Positions 49,033 to 58,001 of a stretch of DNA of 64,000 bases are shown here, piece by piece. Where the stretch lies: NCBI GenBank assembly GCA_036013505.1, contig CP107851.1, forward strand, positions 1,364,001 to 1,428,000, written 5' to 3'. Below the pieces are notes generated by a model. That model did no database searches, was not told where the DNA came from, and saw nothing but the letters and a program-made list of their open reading frames with translations. Position 1 is the first letter of the stretch, and each line of letters opens with the position of its first letter. The stretch comes from Streptomyces sp. NBC_00510. Lineage in GTDB: Bacteria > Actinomycetota > Actinomycetes > Streptomycetales > Streptomycetaceae. A program made the position numbers and the translations under genes.

Positions 49033-51798
49033 GTGACCGACGTGCGTACCGCCCGGCCGGCCTCGTGGACCGGTGCCCGCCTGCGCGCCGCCCCCGGTGG
49101 GGCGCTGGCGCTGGCCGCCCTGGTGCTGGTGACCGCGTTCCTCGCGGCGGCGCTGCCCCGCACCGTCGAGGCGTACGAGGACGCCGCGCTGCGGGACACC
49201 CTCCGGCGGGCCTCCCTGACCGACCGCAGCGTCACCGCCACCTTGGACCTGTCGTTCTCCGGGGTGCGAGGCGGTGGCGGTTCGCCGTTCCAGGCGAGGG
49301 AACTCGCCAGGACCGAGGACATGTTCCGGAGTGTGGTGCGGCCGCCGCTGGCCCTGGACACCGCGCAGACGGTGTACGGGGTGCGCAACGCCGAGGCGGC
49401 GGCGGCGACCGATCCCGGCCTGCCCCGGCCGACCAGGGACCGCGATCCGCGGGCGACGCTCATCTCCCAGCCGGGCCTCGCCGCCCGCTCCCGGCTCGTC
49501 GCCGGACGCATGCCGGCGTCCACCGCCGGGGAGCGCGAGGTGGAGGCGGTGGTCACCGCACGGACCGCGAAGGTGATGGGCCTGCGCGCGGGTTCCGCGG
49601 TCCACCTGCTGGACACGACCGGGGCCGGGCTGACCGTGCGGATCACCGGGATCGTCGAACCCCACTCGCCCGGCGAGGCCTTCTGGAACGCCGAGCAGGA
49701 CCTGCTCGCCCCGACCCTCGTGAGCGTCCCCGGCCCGCCGGGTGAGGACCCGGAGCACTACTGGCACTTCACCGCGCTCATCGGCCAGGACGCCGGCGGC
49801 GTGGTGCTCGGCCTGCCGGAGGGCGCCCGCCTGTACTGGCACCACCCCGCCGACGTCGGCGCGTTGAGCGCCCACGACGTGCCCGCGCTGCGCGACCGGC
49901 TGGCGTCGCTGACGGGCGGACCGGACTCCACCCAGCTGCGCATACTGACCGGAAGCCAGGCGGTCACCGTGGGTCAGGACGGACTCGCCGCGCTGCTGGG
50001 GCCGTTCGTACGGGAGCGGGAGGCCGCCGCGCCACTGGTGCTGATCGCGACGGTGGGCGTGGGCGCCGTGGCAGGAATCGTGCTGCTGATGGCGGGCGGC
50101 CTGTCGGCGACCCGTCGCCGTACCGAGCTGCGGCTGCTGCGGGCGCGCGGAAGCAGCCTGACGGGTCTGTGCGCCCGGCTGCTGACGGAGAGCGCCGTCG
50201 TGGTCGTCCCGTGCACGGCGGTCGGGGTGCTGCTCGCGCTGCTGCTGGTGCCGGCCGAACGCTCCGCCGCCTCCCTGCTCGCCGGGGTGCTGGTGGCGGC
50301 GGTCGCCGTTCCGGCGCTGCCGCTGCGGGCGGTGGCGCTCGTCCGCCGGGTGGGCCCGGAGCGGCGCGACGACCTCGTGCAGGCCCGGCCCTCACGCCGC
50401 CGGGCGGTGGCGGAGCTGACGGTGGCGGTCGTCGTGACCGGCGCGGTCGTGGCGCTGCGGCGCCGGGGCACGGCGGACGGCGGCGCGGACCTGCTCACCG
50501 CCGCGGCACCGGTGCTGGTCGCGGTGATCGGGGCACTGGTCCTGCTCCGGCTGTACCCGCTGCCGTTGCGGCTGCTCTCCCGGCCCGCGGCCCGGATGCG
50601 GGGCACGGTGCTGTACCTGGGGCTGGCCCGGGCCGGCCGTACGCCCTCCGCCACGGCGCTGCCGCTGGTGGCCGTGCTGGTGGCGCTGGCCGTGACGTCG
50701 TTCGGCGGCTCGGTCCTCACCGGCGTCGAGAGCGGCCGCGACCGCGCCGCCACGCGCGCGGTCGGCGGCGACGCCCGGATCGAGTCCCTCACCACGCTCC
50801 CGGAGGGGCTGGACGCGCGGGTCCGGCGGGTGCACGGCGTCCTCGGCACCTCGCCCGTGAGGATCGAGACGGGTCTCTCGACGGCGCCGGCCGGCACCTC
50901 CTACGACCTGGTCGTCGTCGATCCGGCACGCTACGCCGCCCTGGTGGCCGCCACGGGCATCGGCACCCCCTTCCCCGCCGCGACACTGGAGGGCGACGGC
51001 AGCGGACCGCTCCCCGCGATCGTCTCCCCCGCGCTGGCACGGGAGTTCGGCAGGACGACCGTGTCCGTGCAGGCCTTCGCCGGGGCGACCCCGGTGCGCA
51101 CGGCCGCGGTGCGCGACGTGACGCCCGCCGTCCTGGGCGGCGAGTTCGTCGTCGTCTCCGCGGCCGGCCTGGCCCGCACGCACCCCGAGACCGCCCGCTC
51201 CCCCGTCCAGGCCGCGACCGCGCTCTACGTGACGGGGCCGCGACTGGACGGGCGGGCGCTCAACGCCGCCGCGCGCGCCGCCTCGGCGGACCTGACGGTG
51301 GCCCTCCGCTCCGAGGAACGCGCGTCGTTCACCTCCTCGGCGCTCCAGACCGGCGCCCGGCGGGTGTACCTGGCAGCCGTGGCGGCGGGCGCGGGCTACA
51401 GCGCGCTGGCCCTGCTGCTCTCCCTGATGGTGCACACGCCGCAGCGCAAGGCGTTGCTGGCGCGGCTGCGGACGATGGGCATGACGGGCCGTCAGCGGCA
51501 ATGGCTGGCGGTGCTGGAGACGCTGCCGCAGGTGCTGCTGGGCGCCCTCGGCGGCATCCTGGTCAGCCTGGCCACGGTCCCGCTGCTGCGTCAGGGGGTG
51601 GATCTGACCGCGCTCGCCTTCTCCTCGGCCGCGCCGGTGACCGGCGTGTCCGGGACGGTGCTGCGCACGGACCCGCTGTCGCTGCTGCTGCCGTCGGCCG
51701 CGCTGGTGGTGCTGGCTTGCGCGGTGCTGGTGGGGCAGGCGTGGCTGACAGGACGACGCGGAGAGGGAACGGAACTGCGGATGGGGGAACGGGAATGA
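49033..51798 (+). CDS. FtsX-like ABC transporter permease (partner)
   Basis: A 921-residue permease with the same layout: N-terminal helix (GALALAALVLVTAFLAAALPRTVEAYED), extracellular domain to about 325, a helix block (LVLIATVGVGAVAGIVLLMAGGL onwards), a second extracellular domain (about 570-770), and C-terminal helices. It starts one base after the previous stop and overlaps the ATPase start (ATGA). The two permeases probably form a heterodimer. Confidence 0.88.
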   Translation: MTDVRTARPASWTGARLRAAPGGALALAALVLVTAFLAAALPRTVEAYEDAALRDTLRRASLTDRSVTATLDLSFSGVRGGGGSPFQARELARTEDMFRSVVRPPLALDTAQTVYGVRNAEAAAATDPGLPRPTRDRDPRATLISQPGLAARSRLVAGRMPASTAGEREVEAVVTARTAKVMGLRAGSAVHLLDTTGAGLTVRITGIVEPHSPGEAFWNAEQDLLAPTLVSVPGPPGEDPEHYWHFTALIGQDAGGVVLGLPEGARLYWHHPADVGALSAHDVPALRDRLASLTGGPDSTQLRILTGSQAVTVGQDGLAALLGPFVREREAAAPLVLIATVGVGAVAGIVLLMAGGLSATRRRTELRLLRARGSSLTGLCARLLTESAVVVVPCTAVGVLLALLLVPAERSAASLLAGVLVAAVAVPALPLRAVALVRRVGPERRDDLVQARPSRRRAVAELTVAVVVTGAVVALRRRGTADGGADLLTAAAPVLVAVIGALVLLRLYPLPLRLLSRPAARMRGTVLYLGLARAGRTPSATALPLVAVLVALAVTSFGGSVLTGVESGRDRAATRAVGGDARIESLTTLPEGLDARVRRVHGVLGTSPVRIETGLSTAPAGTSYDLVVVDPARYAALVAATGIGTPFPAATLEGDGSGPLPAIVSPALAREFGRTTVSVQAFAGATPVRTAAVRDVTPAVLGGEFVVVSAAGLARTHPETARSPVQAATALYVTGPRLDGRALNAAARAASADLTVALRSEERASFTSSALQTGARRVYLAAVAAGAGYSALALLLSLMVHTPQRKALLARLRTMGMTGRQRQWLAVLETLPQVLLGALGGILVSLATVPLLRQGVDLTALAFSSAAPVTGVSGTVLRTDPLSLLLPSAALVVLACAVLVGQAWLTGRRGEGTELRMGERE

Positions 51799-52784
51799 GC
51801 CAGGACACACCGGGGACGGCGGCACGGAGCGGTGCGACGCTGGCGGACCTGGAACGGCGCGTCACCGAGAGCCGGGAGCAGCCCGCCTACGGGCACGACG
51901 CGTTGATCGTCTGCGACCGGCTGGTGCGGATCTTCACCGCCCAGGGCGTGGAGGTCCAGGCGCTGCAGGGACTGGACCTGCTGGTGCAGCAAGGCGAACT
52001 GATGGCCCTGGTCGGCGCGTCCGGCAGCGGCAAGTCCACCCTGCTCAACATCCTGGCCGGGCTGGACACCCCCACCGCCGGCGCCGCCTCGGTCGCCGGC
52101 TTCGACCTGCTCGCCATGAACGCCGCCGCGCGCCTGCGCTACCAACGCGAGGTCGTCGGCTTCGTCTGGCAGCAGACCTCACGCAACCTGCTGCCCTACC
52201 TGACCGCCCTGCAGAACGTCGTCCTGCCCATGCGCCTTGCCGGCCGCGTCAAGAGCCGCACCGAACGCGCCAAGCGCGCCACCGAACTGCTGGACCTGAT
52301 GGGCGTCGGCTACGCCGCCGACCGCCGACCCCAGCAGATGTCCGGCGGCGAACAGCAGCGCACCGCCATCGCCGTCGCCCTGGCCAACCACCCCTCCCTG
52401 GTGCTGGCCGACGAACCCACCGGCCAGCTGGACTCCGCCACCGGCGAGCAGGTCTTCGGCGCCTTCCGCACCGCCAACAAGGAACTCGGCACCACCATCG
52501 TCGTCGTCACCCACGACCAGGCCGTGGCCACCGCCGTCGACCGCACCGTCGCCATCCGCGACGGCCGCACCGCCTCCGAAGTCGTCCGCCGCACCAGCGT
52601 CGACGACGAAGGCCGCACCACCGTCCACGCCAGCGAATACGCCACCGTCGACCGCTCCGGCCGCCTCCAGCTCCCCCGCGACTACACCCACGCCCTCGAC
52701 ATCCGCAACCGCGTCATGCTCGAACTCGAACCCGACCACATCGCCGTCCGCCCCGACCGCCCCGACCGCCCCGAACAGGACTGA
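51795..52784 (+). CDS. ABC transporter ATP-binding protein (LolD/MacB type)
   Basis: A 329-residue ATPase with Walker A GASGSGKS, Q-loop in VWQQTSRNLLPYLTALQNV, signature MSGGEQQR, Walker B LVLADEPTG and switch His in VVVTHD. The FtsX-partner subclass normally has about 230 residues; here about 35 extra N-terminal and 70 C-terminal residues are present, the latter containing a short beta-strand block (VDRSGRLQLPRDYTHALDIRNRVMLELEPDHIAV) like an AbrB-type or regulatory tail. Powers both preceding permeases. Confidence 0.92.
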   Translation: MSQDTPGTAARSGATLADLERRVTESREQPAYGHDALIVCDRLVRIFTAQGVEVQALQGLDLLVQQGELMALVGASGSGKSTLLNILAGLDTPTAGAASVAGFDLLAMNAAARLRYQREVVGFVWQQTSRNLLPYLTALQNVVLPMRLAGRVKSRTERAKRATELLDLMGVGYAADRRPQQMSGGEQQRTAIAVALANHPSLVLADEPTGQLDSATGEQVFGAFRTANKELGTTIVVVTHDQAVATAVDRTVAIRDGRTASEVVRRTSVDDEGRTTVHASEYATVDRSGRLQLPRDYTHALDIRNRVMLELEPDHIAVRPDRPDRPEQD

Positions 52785-52831
52785 CCGGCCCGCGGAGGAA
52801 ACCGGCAACCCGCCCGGTTCCTGACCGGACC

Positions 52832-53542
52832 TCACGTCAGCAGGCGTGCGGGCAGTGCCGTCTCGCGCACCGCGCCACCGCTCCCGGGCTCCACCCGGTG
52901 CAGGGTCAAACCCGGTCGTTCCGCGACGGCCTCCGTGAGCCCGCCGTCGGTGAACAGGGCCGCCGCCCCGTCGTCGAGGGCCCAGCCGCCAGGCAGTTCC
53001 CCCACGGCCACGGCGGCGCGGAACGCGGGCCGGCGGGCGGGCTCGCTGTCGTAGTGCGGGCAGAAGCTGCCAGGGAGCAGGCCGAGGCCGTCGCGCAGGG
53101 GCCTGACGGGGCCGAAGGAATCGGTGAGGCAGGCCCGGAACCAGCAGTTGGCGCCCGCGCTGACGCCGCACAGGAGCACGCCCGCGTCGTACGCCTCACG
53201 GAGGACCGCGTCCAGTCCGTGCACCCGCCACACGGCGAGCATGGCCGCGGTGCTGCCGCCTCCGACGTAGACGACGTCCTGGGACAGGACGAAGGAACGC
53301 AGGTCCTGGTGGTCGCGGCGGAAGAGCGACAGGTGGGCGGGCTCGCAGTCGCGCGCCGAGAAGGCCGCGTGGAACTCCTCGACGTACGGCTGCGCGTCAC
53401 CGCTCGCGGTGGGCACGAAGCAGACCTTCGGGCGAGGCCGGCCGGTGGTGCGCAGTAGGTACGTGTCGAGCGGTGAGCCGGACGCTCCGGGCGCTCCGGA
53501 GAACCCGCCGCCCAGCAGCACGATCCTTCTCTTCGCGGTCAT
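52832..53542 (-). CDS. Peptidase E-like protein (S51 family)
   Basis: A 236-residue cytoplasmic protein of the S51 class, which includes aspartyl dipeptidases and cyanophycinases. Visible are KRRIVLLGGGFSG, VYVGGGSTAAMLAVW and the nucleophile elbow GVSAGANCWF. The ATG at 53542 follows AAGGA; an in-frame upstream extension is Arg-rich and unlikely. Convergent to the ABC ATPase, with a weak AGGAAACCGG/CCGGTTCCT stem in the 47-bp gap. Confidence 0.85.
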   Translation of the reverse strand: MTAKRRIVLLGGGFSGAPGASGSPLDTYLLRTTGRPRPKVCFVPTASGDAQPYVEEFHAAFSARDCEPAHLSLFRRDHQDLRSFVLSQDVVYVGGGSTAAMLAVWRVHGLDAVLREAYDAGVLLCGVSAGANCWFRACLTDSFGPVRPLRDGLGLLPGSFCPHYDSEPARRPAFRAAVAVGELPGGWALDDGAAALFTDGGLTEAVAERPGLTLHRVEPGSGGAVRETALPARLLT

Positions 53543-53706
53543 GGGGACGTCCTTGACGCCCCCTCGGCGGGACACACCTCCTGCCCCGGACCGGCGCCGG
53601 AACGACCCCCGGCGCGGGCGGACCAACGACTCTGACGCGAAGCCCGACTCATGTCAATATGTATTCCTAATTTAGGAGAATCCCGGAACGCGGCGTGCCC
53701 AAAACC

Positions 53707-53736
53707 TTGACAGGCCCTTCCCGGCGGGTGCATGTT
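53707..53736 (+). promoter_or_regulatory. Promoter of the GH2 gene
   Basis: A consensus -35 TTGACA at 53707-53712 is followed after 18 bases by CATGTT (53731-53736) as a -10. The tandem operators start two bases downstream, so bound repressor would block initiation. The leader to ATG 53830 is about 85 bases. Confidence 0.55.
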
Positions 53737-53737
53737 C

Positions 53738-53774
53738 GGCAACGTTGTCATCGCGATGGCAACGTTGTCATCGC
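53738..53774 (+). promoter_or_regulatory. Tandem LacI-type operators
   Basis: Two identical 17-bp copies of GGCAACGTTGTCATCGC start at 53738 and 53758, a 20-bp period (about two helical turns). Each is centred on the palindrome CAACGTTG with the CG core typical of LacI-family sites. The regulator gene is not in this window. Confidence 0.7.
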
Positions 53775-53829
53775 CTCGATGATGCCAGGCCGCCTCCTCA
53801 TTGAACATCCCTGAACGGAGCCGTTGTTC

Positions 53830-56800
53830 ATGCCGGACCAGTCCTCCCTGCCCTCCCGACGCGCCGTACTCTCCACCGGCTCCACCCTCCTCGCGGGGTT
53901 CGGGCTCGGCATGGCCTTCCCCGCCGCCGCCACGGCACAGACGCGGTCCTCGAACCCGGCCGGTGCCCGGGCCGAACTCGCCGCGTACCGCCCGGTCACG
54001 GTGTCCTCCACCGACTACGCCCCCACACCGGCCGAGTTCGCCGTCGACGGCCTCGACCGGGTCGGCGTGCGGGGCTCCGGATGGCGGGCCGCCGCCGGCG
54101 ACCCCCAGTGGATAGCCGTCGACCTCCAGGCCCTGTGCGAGGTCGGGTCGGTGCGCCTCACCTTCGAGGCCACGGTCGACGACCCGCCGTTCACGCCCGG
54201 GACCGGTGGCAATCCCCGCGACAACACCACCGGCCAGGAAGTCCTGTCGAGTTGCGCGGTCGCCTTCGTGATCGAGACCTCGCGCGACGGGAAGTCGTGG
54301 ACCGTCGCGCACCGCACCGACGACGGCAAGGGCGGGGTCGTGGAGATCGCCCTGCCCGAGCCCGTCACCGCACGCTGGGTGCGGATGACGGTCACCAAGC
54401 GCTCCAACGCCAACCCGCTGGGCCTCAACGGCTTCCAGGTGTACGGCACCCCGCGCGGACACCGCCCCGAGGCCACCGGCTGGACCGACTGGGGCACCCA
54501 CCACCGCACGCCCCCGGCCCTGGAGGTCGCCGACGACGGCACCGTGCCGCTGGAGTCCGGCTGGGACCTGACCATGGACGACTGGGCGGGCGGCAGTGCC
54601 GCGGAACTGTCGGCGCCGTCGGTGGACACCAGCGCCTGGCTGCCCGCCACCGTGCCCGGGACCGTCCTGTCCTCGCTCGTGACGGAAGGCCACCTGCCCG
54701 ACCCGGTCGCCGGCTTCGCCAACCTGCACATCCCCGAGGCCCTCTCCCGCCACTCCTGGTGGTACCGGCGCGAGTTCCGCCTGCCCAAGGGCCTGCGCAC
54801 CGGGGCCGGGCGCCGCGTCTGGCTCGAGTTCGACGGGGTCAACCACGAGGCGGACGTCTGGCTCAACGGCAAGCAGGCCGGCACCCTCACCTTCCCCTTC
54901 GCCCGGGCCGCCTACGACGTGACCGGGCTGCTGGCGGCGCAGGGCCCGCAGGCCCTGGCGGTGAAGATCAGCCCCATGCCGTTCCCGGGCAGCCCGGGCG
55001 ACAAGGGCCCGGCCGGCCTCGCCTTCGTCGACGCCGGCGCGAACATGATGAACCGCAACTCGCCGACCTACCTGGCCTCCTCCGGCTGGGACTGGATGCC
55101 CGCGGTGCGCGACCGGGCCGCCGGCATCTGGAACCACGTACGGCTGCGCTCCACCGGCGACGCGGTCCTCGGCGACCCCCGCGTCGACACCGTCCTGCCG
55201 GACCTGCCCGACACCCGCACGGCCGAGGTGACCATCGTCGTCCCGCTCCGCAACGCCGCCGCGGACGCCCGGTCCGTCACCGTCACCGCCGCCTTCGACG
55301 GCGTGCGCGTGCAGCGGACGGTCACCGTGCCCGGGGGCGGCAGCACCGACGTCGTCTTCGACCCGGCCTCTGACCCGAAGCTGCGCCTGCGGAACCCGAA
55401 GCTGTGGTGGCCCAACGGCTACGGTGAGCCGGAACTGCACCGGCTCACCCTCACCGCCTCCGTGGCCGGGCAGGAGAGCGACCGGCGCACCACGCGCTTC
55501 GGCCTGCGCCAGTTCGGCTACGAGTACGACGTCCCGCTGACCTTCCAGTCGGGCTCCAACGCCTACGCGCAGACGGTGACGTTCACCCGGCGGACCGCCC
55601 GCTACGTGCGGATCCTGTGCCGCACCCGGGCCACCGACTGGGGTTCGTCGATGTGGGCCCTGTCGGTCGCCGACGGCACCGTGCCCGATCTCGACCTCGC
55701 CCTGCACAAGGACGCCACCGCCTCCTCCACCGACGACCCGTCCAACCGGCCCGGCAACGTCACGGACGGGAACCCCGGCACGCGCTGGTCGTCGAAGTTC
55801 GAGGACAACCAGTGGGTCCAGGTCGACCTCGGCTCCGCGGTCTCCTTCGACCGCGTCGTCGTCACCTGGGAGCAGGCGTACGCCGAGACGTACACCGTCC
55901 AGGTCTCCGCCGACGGCGACGACTGGACCGACGCCGCGTCCGTCGACAACGCCGCGGTCCCGCTGCCCTTCCAGACCTCGGGCTCGGCGAGCCTGCAGGA
56001 CGTGGAGTTCGCCGCGACCACGGCCCGCTACCTGCGGATCCTCTGCCACTCGCGCGCCACCAGCTGGGGCTCGTCCATGTGGGGCCTGTCGGTGGTCGAC
56101 AGCGGTACGCCCGGCACCGACCTGGCGCTGCGCAAGGAGGCGACCGCCTCGTCCTCCGAGGGCGACGGCAGCGGTCCGGGCAACGCGGTGGACGGCAAGC
56201 CCGGCACCCGCTGGTCCTCGGCGTACGAGGACGAGCAGTGGATCCAGGTCGACCTCGGCTCCGCGGTGCGCTTCGACCGCGTCGTCATCACCTGGGAGCA
56301 GGCGTACGCCAAGACCTACACCGTCCAGGTCTCGGACGACGGCGACGAGTGGACCGACGTGAAGTCCGTCGACAACTCCACCGTCCCGCTCAAGATCAGC
56401 GTCAACGGCGTCCGCGTCTTCGCCCGCGGCGGCAACTGGGGCTGGGACGAGCTGCTGCGCCGCATGCCCGCGGAGCGCATGGACGCGGCCGTGCGCATGC
56501 ACCGCGACATGAACTTCACGATGATCCGCAACTGGGTCGGCAGCAGCAACCGCGAGGAGTTCTACGCCAGTTGCGACGAACACGGCCTGCTGGTGTGGAA
56601 CGACTTCCCCAACGCCTGGGCGATGGACCCGCCGAACCACGAGGCCTTCCTCGACCTGGCGCGGGACACCGTGCGGCGCTACCGCATCCACCCCAGCGTC
56701 GTGGTGTGGTGCGGCGCCAACGAGGGCAACCCCCCGGGCCCGATCGACGAGGGGATGCGCACCGCGGTGCGCGCGGAGGCGCCCGGCCTGCTCTACCAGA

Positions 56801-57906
56801 ACAACTCGGCGGGCGGCATCGTCTCCGGCGGCGGCCCCTACGGCTGGGTCGAGCCCGAGCGCTACTACTCCGCGTCGACCTACGGCGGTGGCAGCTTCGG
56901 GTTCCACACCGAGATCGGCATGCCCGTCGTCTCGACGGCCGAGACCATGCGGCGCATGGCCGGCGAGGAGCCCGAGTGGCCGGTCGGCGGCGTCTGGTAC
57001 CACCACGACTGGAGCACCCGCGGCAACCAGGCCCCGCAGAACTACCGCGCGGCCATCGAGGGCCGGCTCGGCACGGCGGAGGACCTCGACGACTTCTCCC
57101 GCAAGGCGCAGTTCGTCAACTACGAGAACTTCCGCGCCATGTTCGAGGCCTGGAACGGCCGGCTGTGGGACGACGCCTCCGGCCTGATGCTGTGGATGTC
57201 GCACCCCGCGTGGTACAGCACGGTGTGGCAGACGTACGACTACGACTTCGACGTCAACGGCGCCTACTACGGGGTCCGCAAGGCCGCCGAGCCCGTCCAC
57301 GTGCAGGCGGACCCCGTGAGCGGGAAGGTCGTGGCGGTCAACCACACACCCCGGGCCCTCGAGGGCGCGACGGTGTCCGCGCGCCTGCTCGACCTGTCCG
57401 GCCATCCGCTGTCCGCGGAGCGTCGCGGCACGGTGGACGTCGCGGCGTCCGCGAAGGCGGAGGCGTTCACCGTGGCCTGGACGGACGGCCTGCCGGACTT
57501 CCACCTGCTGCGGCTTCGACTGACGGACCGTCATGGCGACGTGCTGTCCGAGAACGTCTACTGGCGCTACCGCAAGCCCGAGCACATGCAGGCGCTCAAC
57601 AAGGCCGCACGGACCCGGGTCCTGGCCGACGTCACGGACACGGACCTCTCGGGCGACCGCCACGGGCTGACCGCGCGGCTGAGCAACCGGGGATCCACGG
57701 TCGCCGCCCTGGTCCGGCTCTCCCTACTGGACTCCCGTACCGGGGACCGGGTGCTGCCCACCCTGTACAGCGACAACTACCTGTGGCTGCTCCCCGGTGA
57801 GAGCCGCACGGTGACGCTGTCCTGGCCCGCCGGGGCGCTGCCGTCGAAGCGGCCGAAGCTGCGGGTCGACGGCTACAACGTGCCGCCGGTCACCGCGCAG
57901 CCGTAG
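53830..57906 (+). CDS. Secreted GH2 exo-beta-glucosaminidase-like enzyme with inserted discoidin-like repeats
   Basis: A 1358-residue exported glycoside hydrolase. A Tat signal (SRRAVL, residues 9-14) leads to an F5/8C-like module (about 45-215), the GH2 sugar-binding domain (about 235-420) and Ig domain (about 425-565). At residue 568 the core is interrupted by two exact 142-residue repeats before the barrel resumes at KISVNGVRVFARGGNWGWDE. Catalytic glutamates are Glu965 (GANEGN) and Glu1028 (HTEIG); a C-terminal Ig fold follows (LYSDNYLWLLPGESRTVTL). Relatives include CsxA exo-beta-D-glucosaminidase and beta-mannosidases, usually about 900-1050 residues. Likely substrates are chitosan-type or mannosyl glycans, inferred. 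Confidence 0.9.
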   Translation: MPDQSSLPSRRAVLSTGSTLLAGFGLGMAFPAAATAQTRSSNPAGARAELAAYRPVTVSSTDYAPTPAEFAVDGLDRVGVRGSGWRAAAGDPQWIAVDLQALCEVGSVRLTFEATVDDPPFTPGTGGNPRDNTTGQEVLSSCAVAFVIETSRDGKSWTVAHRTDDGKGGVVEIALPEPVTARWVRMTVTKRSNANPLGLNGFQVYGTPRGHRPEATGWTDWGTHHRTPPALEVADDGTVPLESGWDLTMDDWAGGSAAELSAPSVDTSAWLPATVPGTVLSSLVTEGHLPDPVAGFANLHIPEALSRHSWWYRREFRLPKGLRTGAGRRVWLEFDGVNHEADVWLNGKQAGTLTFPFARAAYDVTGLLAAQGPQALAVKISPMPFPGSPGDKGPAGLAFVDAGANMMNRNSPTYLASSGWDWMPAVRDRAAGIWNHVRLRSTGDAVLGDPRVDTVLPDLPDTRTAEVTIVVPLRNAAADARSVTVTAAFDGVRVQRTVTVPGGGSTDVVFDPASDPKLRLRNPKLWWPNGYGEPELHRLTLTASVAGQESDRRTTRFGLRQFGYEYDVPLTFQSGSNAYAQTVTFTRRTARYVRILCRTRATDWGSSMWALSVADGTVPDLDLALHKDATASSTDDPSNRPGNVTDGNPGTRWSSKFEDNQWVQVDLGSAVSFDRVVVTWEQAYAETYTVQVSADGDDWTDAASVDNAAVPLPFQTSGSASLQDVEFAATTARYLRILCHSRATSWGSSMWGLSVVDSGTPGTDLALRKEATASSSEGDGSGPGNAVDGKPGTRWSSAYEDEQWIQVDLGSAVRFDRVVITWEQAYAKTYTVQVSDDGDEWTDVKSVDNSTVPLKISVNGVRVFARGGNWGWDELLRRMPAERMDAAVRMHRDMNFTMIRNWVGSSNREEFYASCDEHGLLVWNDFPNAWAMDPPNHEAFLDLARDTVRRYRIHPSVVVWCGANEGNPPGPIDEGMRTAVRAEAPGLLYQNNSAGGIVSGGGPYGWVEPERYYSASTYGGGSFGFHTEIGMPVVSTAETMRRMAGEEPEWPVGGVWYHHDWSTRGNQAPQNYRAAIEGRLGTAEDLDDFSRKAQFVNYENFRAMFEAWNGRLWDDASGLMLWMSHPAWYSTVWQTYDYDFDVNGAYYGVRKAAEPVHVQADPVSGKVVAVNHTPRALEGATVSARLLDLSGHPLSAERRGTVDVAASAKAEAFTVAWTDGLPDFHLLRLRLTDRHGDVLSENVYWRYRKPEHMQALNKAARTRVLADVTDTDLSGDRHGLTARLSNRGSTVAALVRLSLLDSRTGDRVLPTLYSDNYLWLLPGESRTVTLSWPAGALPSKRPKLRVDGYNVPPVTAQP
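55531..56382 (+). repeat. In-frame tandem duplication, 2 x 426 bp, inside the GH2 gene
   Basis: Unit 1 (55531-55956) and unit 2 (55957-56382) are each 142 codons and each opens with VPL followed by a phenylalanine. Conserved strings include TARY(V/L)RILC, GSSMW, NAVDGKPGTRWSS-like and WEQAYA(E/K)TYTVQVS. Each unit reads as the C-half of one F5/8C domain joined to the N-half of the next. The GH2 frame resumes with a third VPL at 56383. Confidence 0.9.
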
Positions 57907-57917
57907 GCCCTGCCGCC

Positions 57918-57952
57918 GCCGTGGCGGTCACCTGCCGGGTGACCGCCACGGC
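57918..57952 (+). terminator. Hairpin terminator after the GH2 gene
   Basis: A perfect 15-bp stem (GCCGTGGCGGTCACC / GGTGACCGCCACGGC) with a 5-base loop, 11 bases after the GH2 stop. Confidence 0.9.
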
Positions 57953-58001
57953 GATGCGGCGCGCCGGGAACCCGTCCCACATCGCGGACGTCTGACAGGA
58001 G

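Noticed and set aside
53539..57663. A 1374-codon open frame antisense to the GH2 gene
   Set aside because: Its Gly/Val/Asp/Arg repetitive composition is the usual mirror of GC-biased codons; the sense strand has complete domains and motifs.
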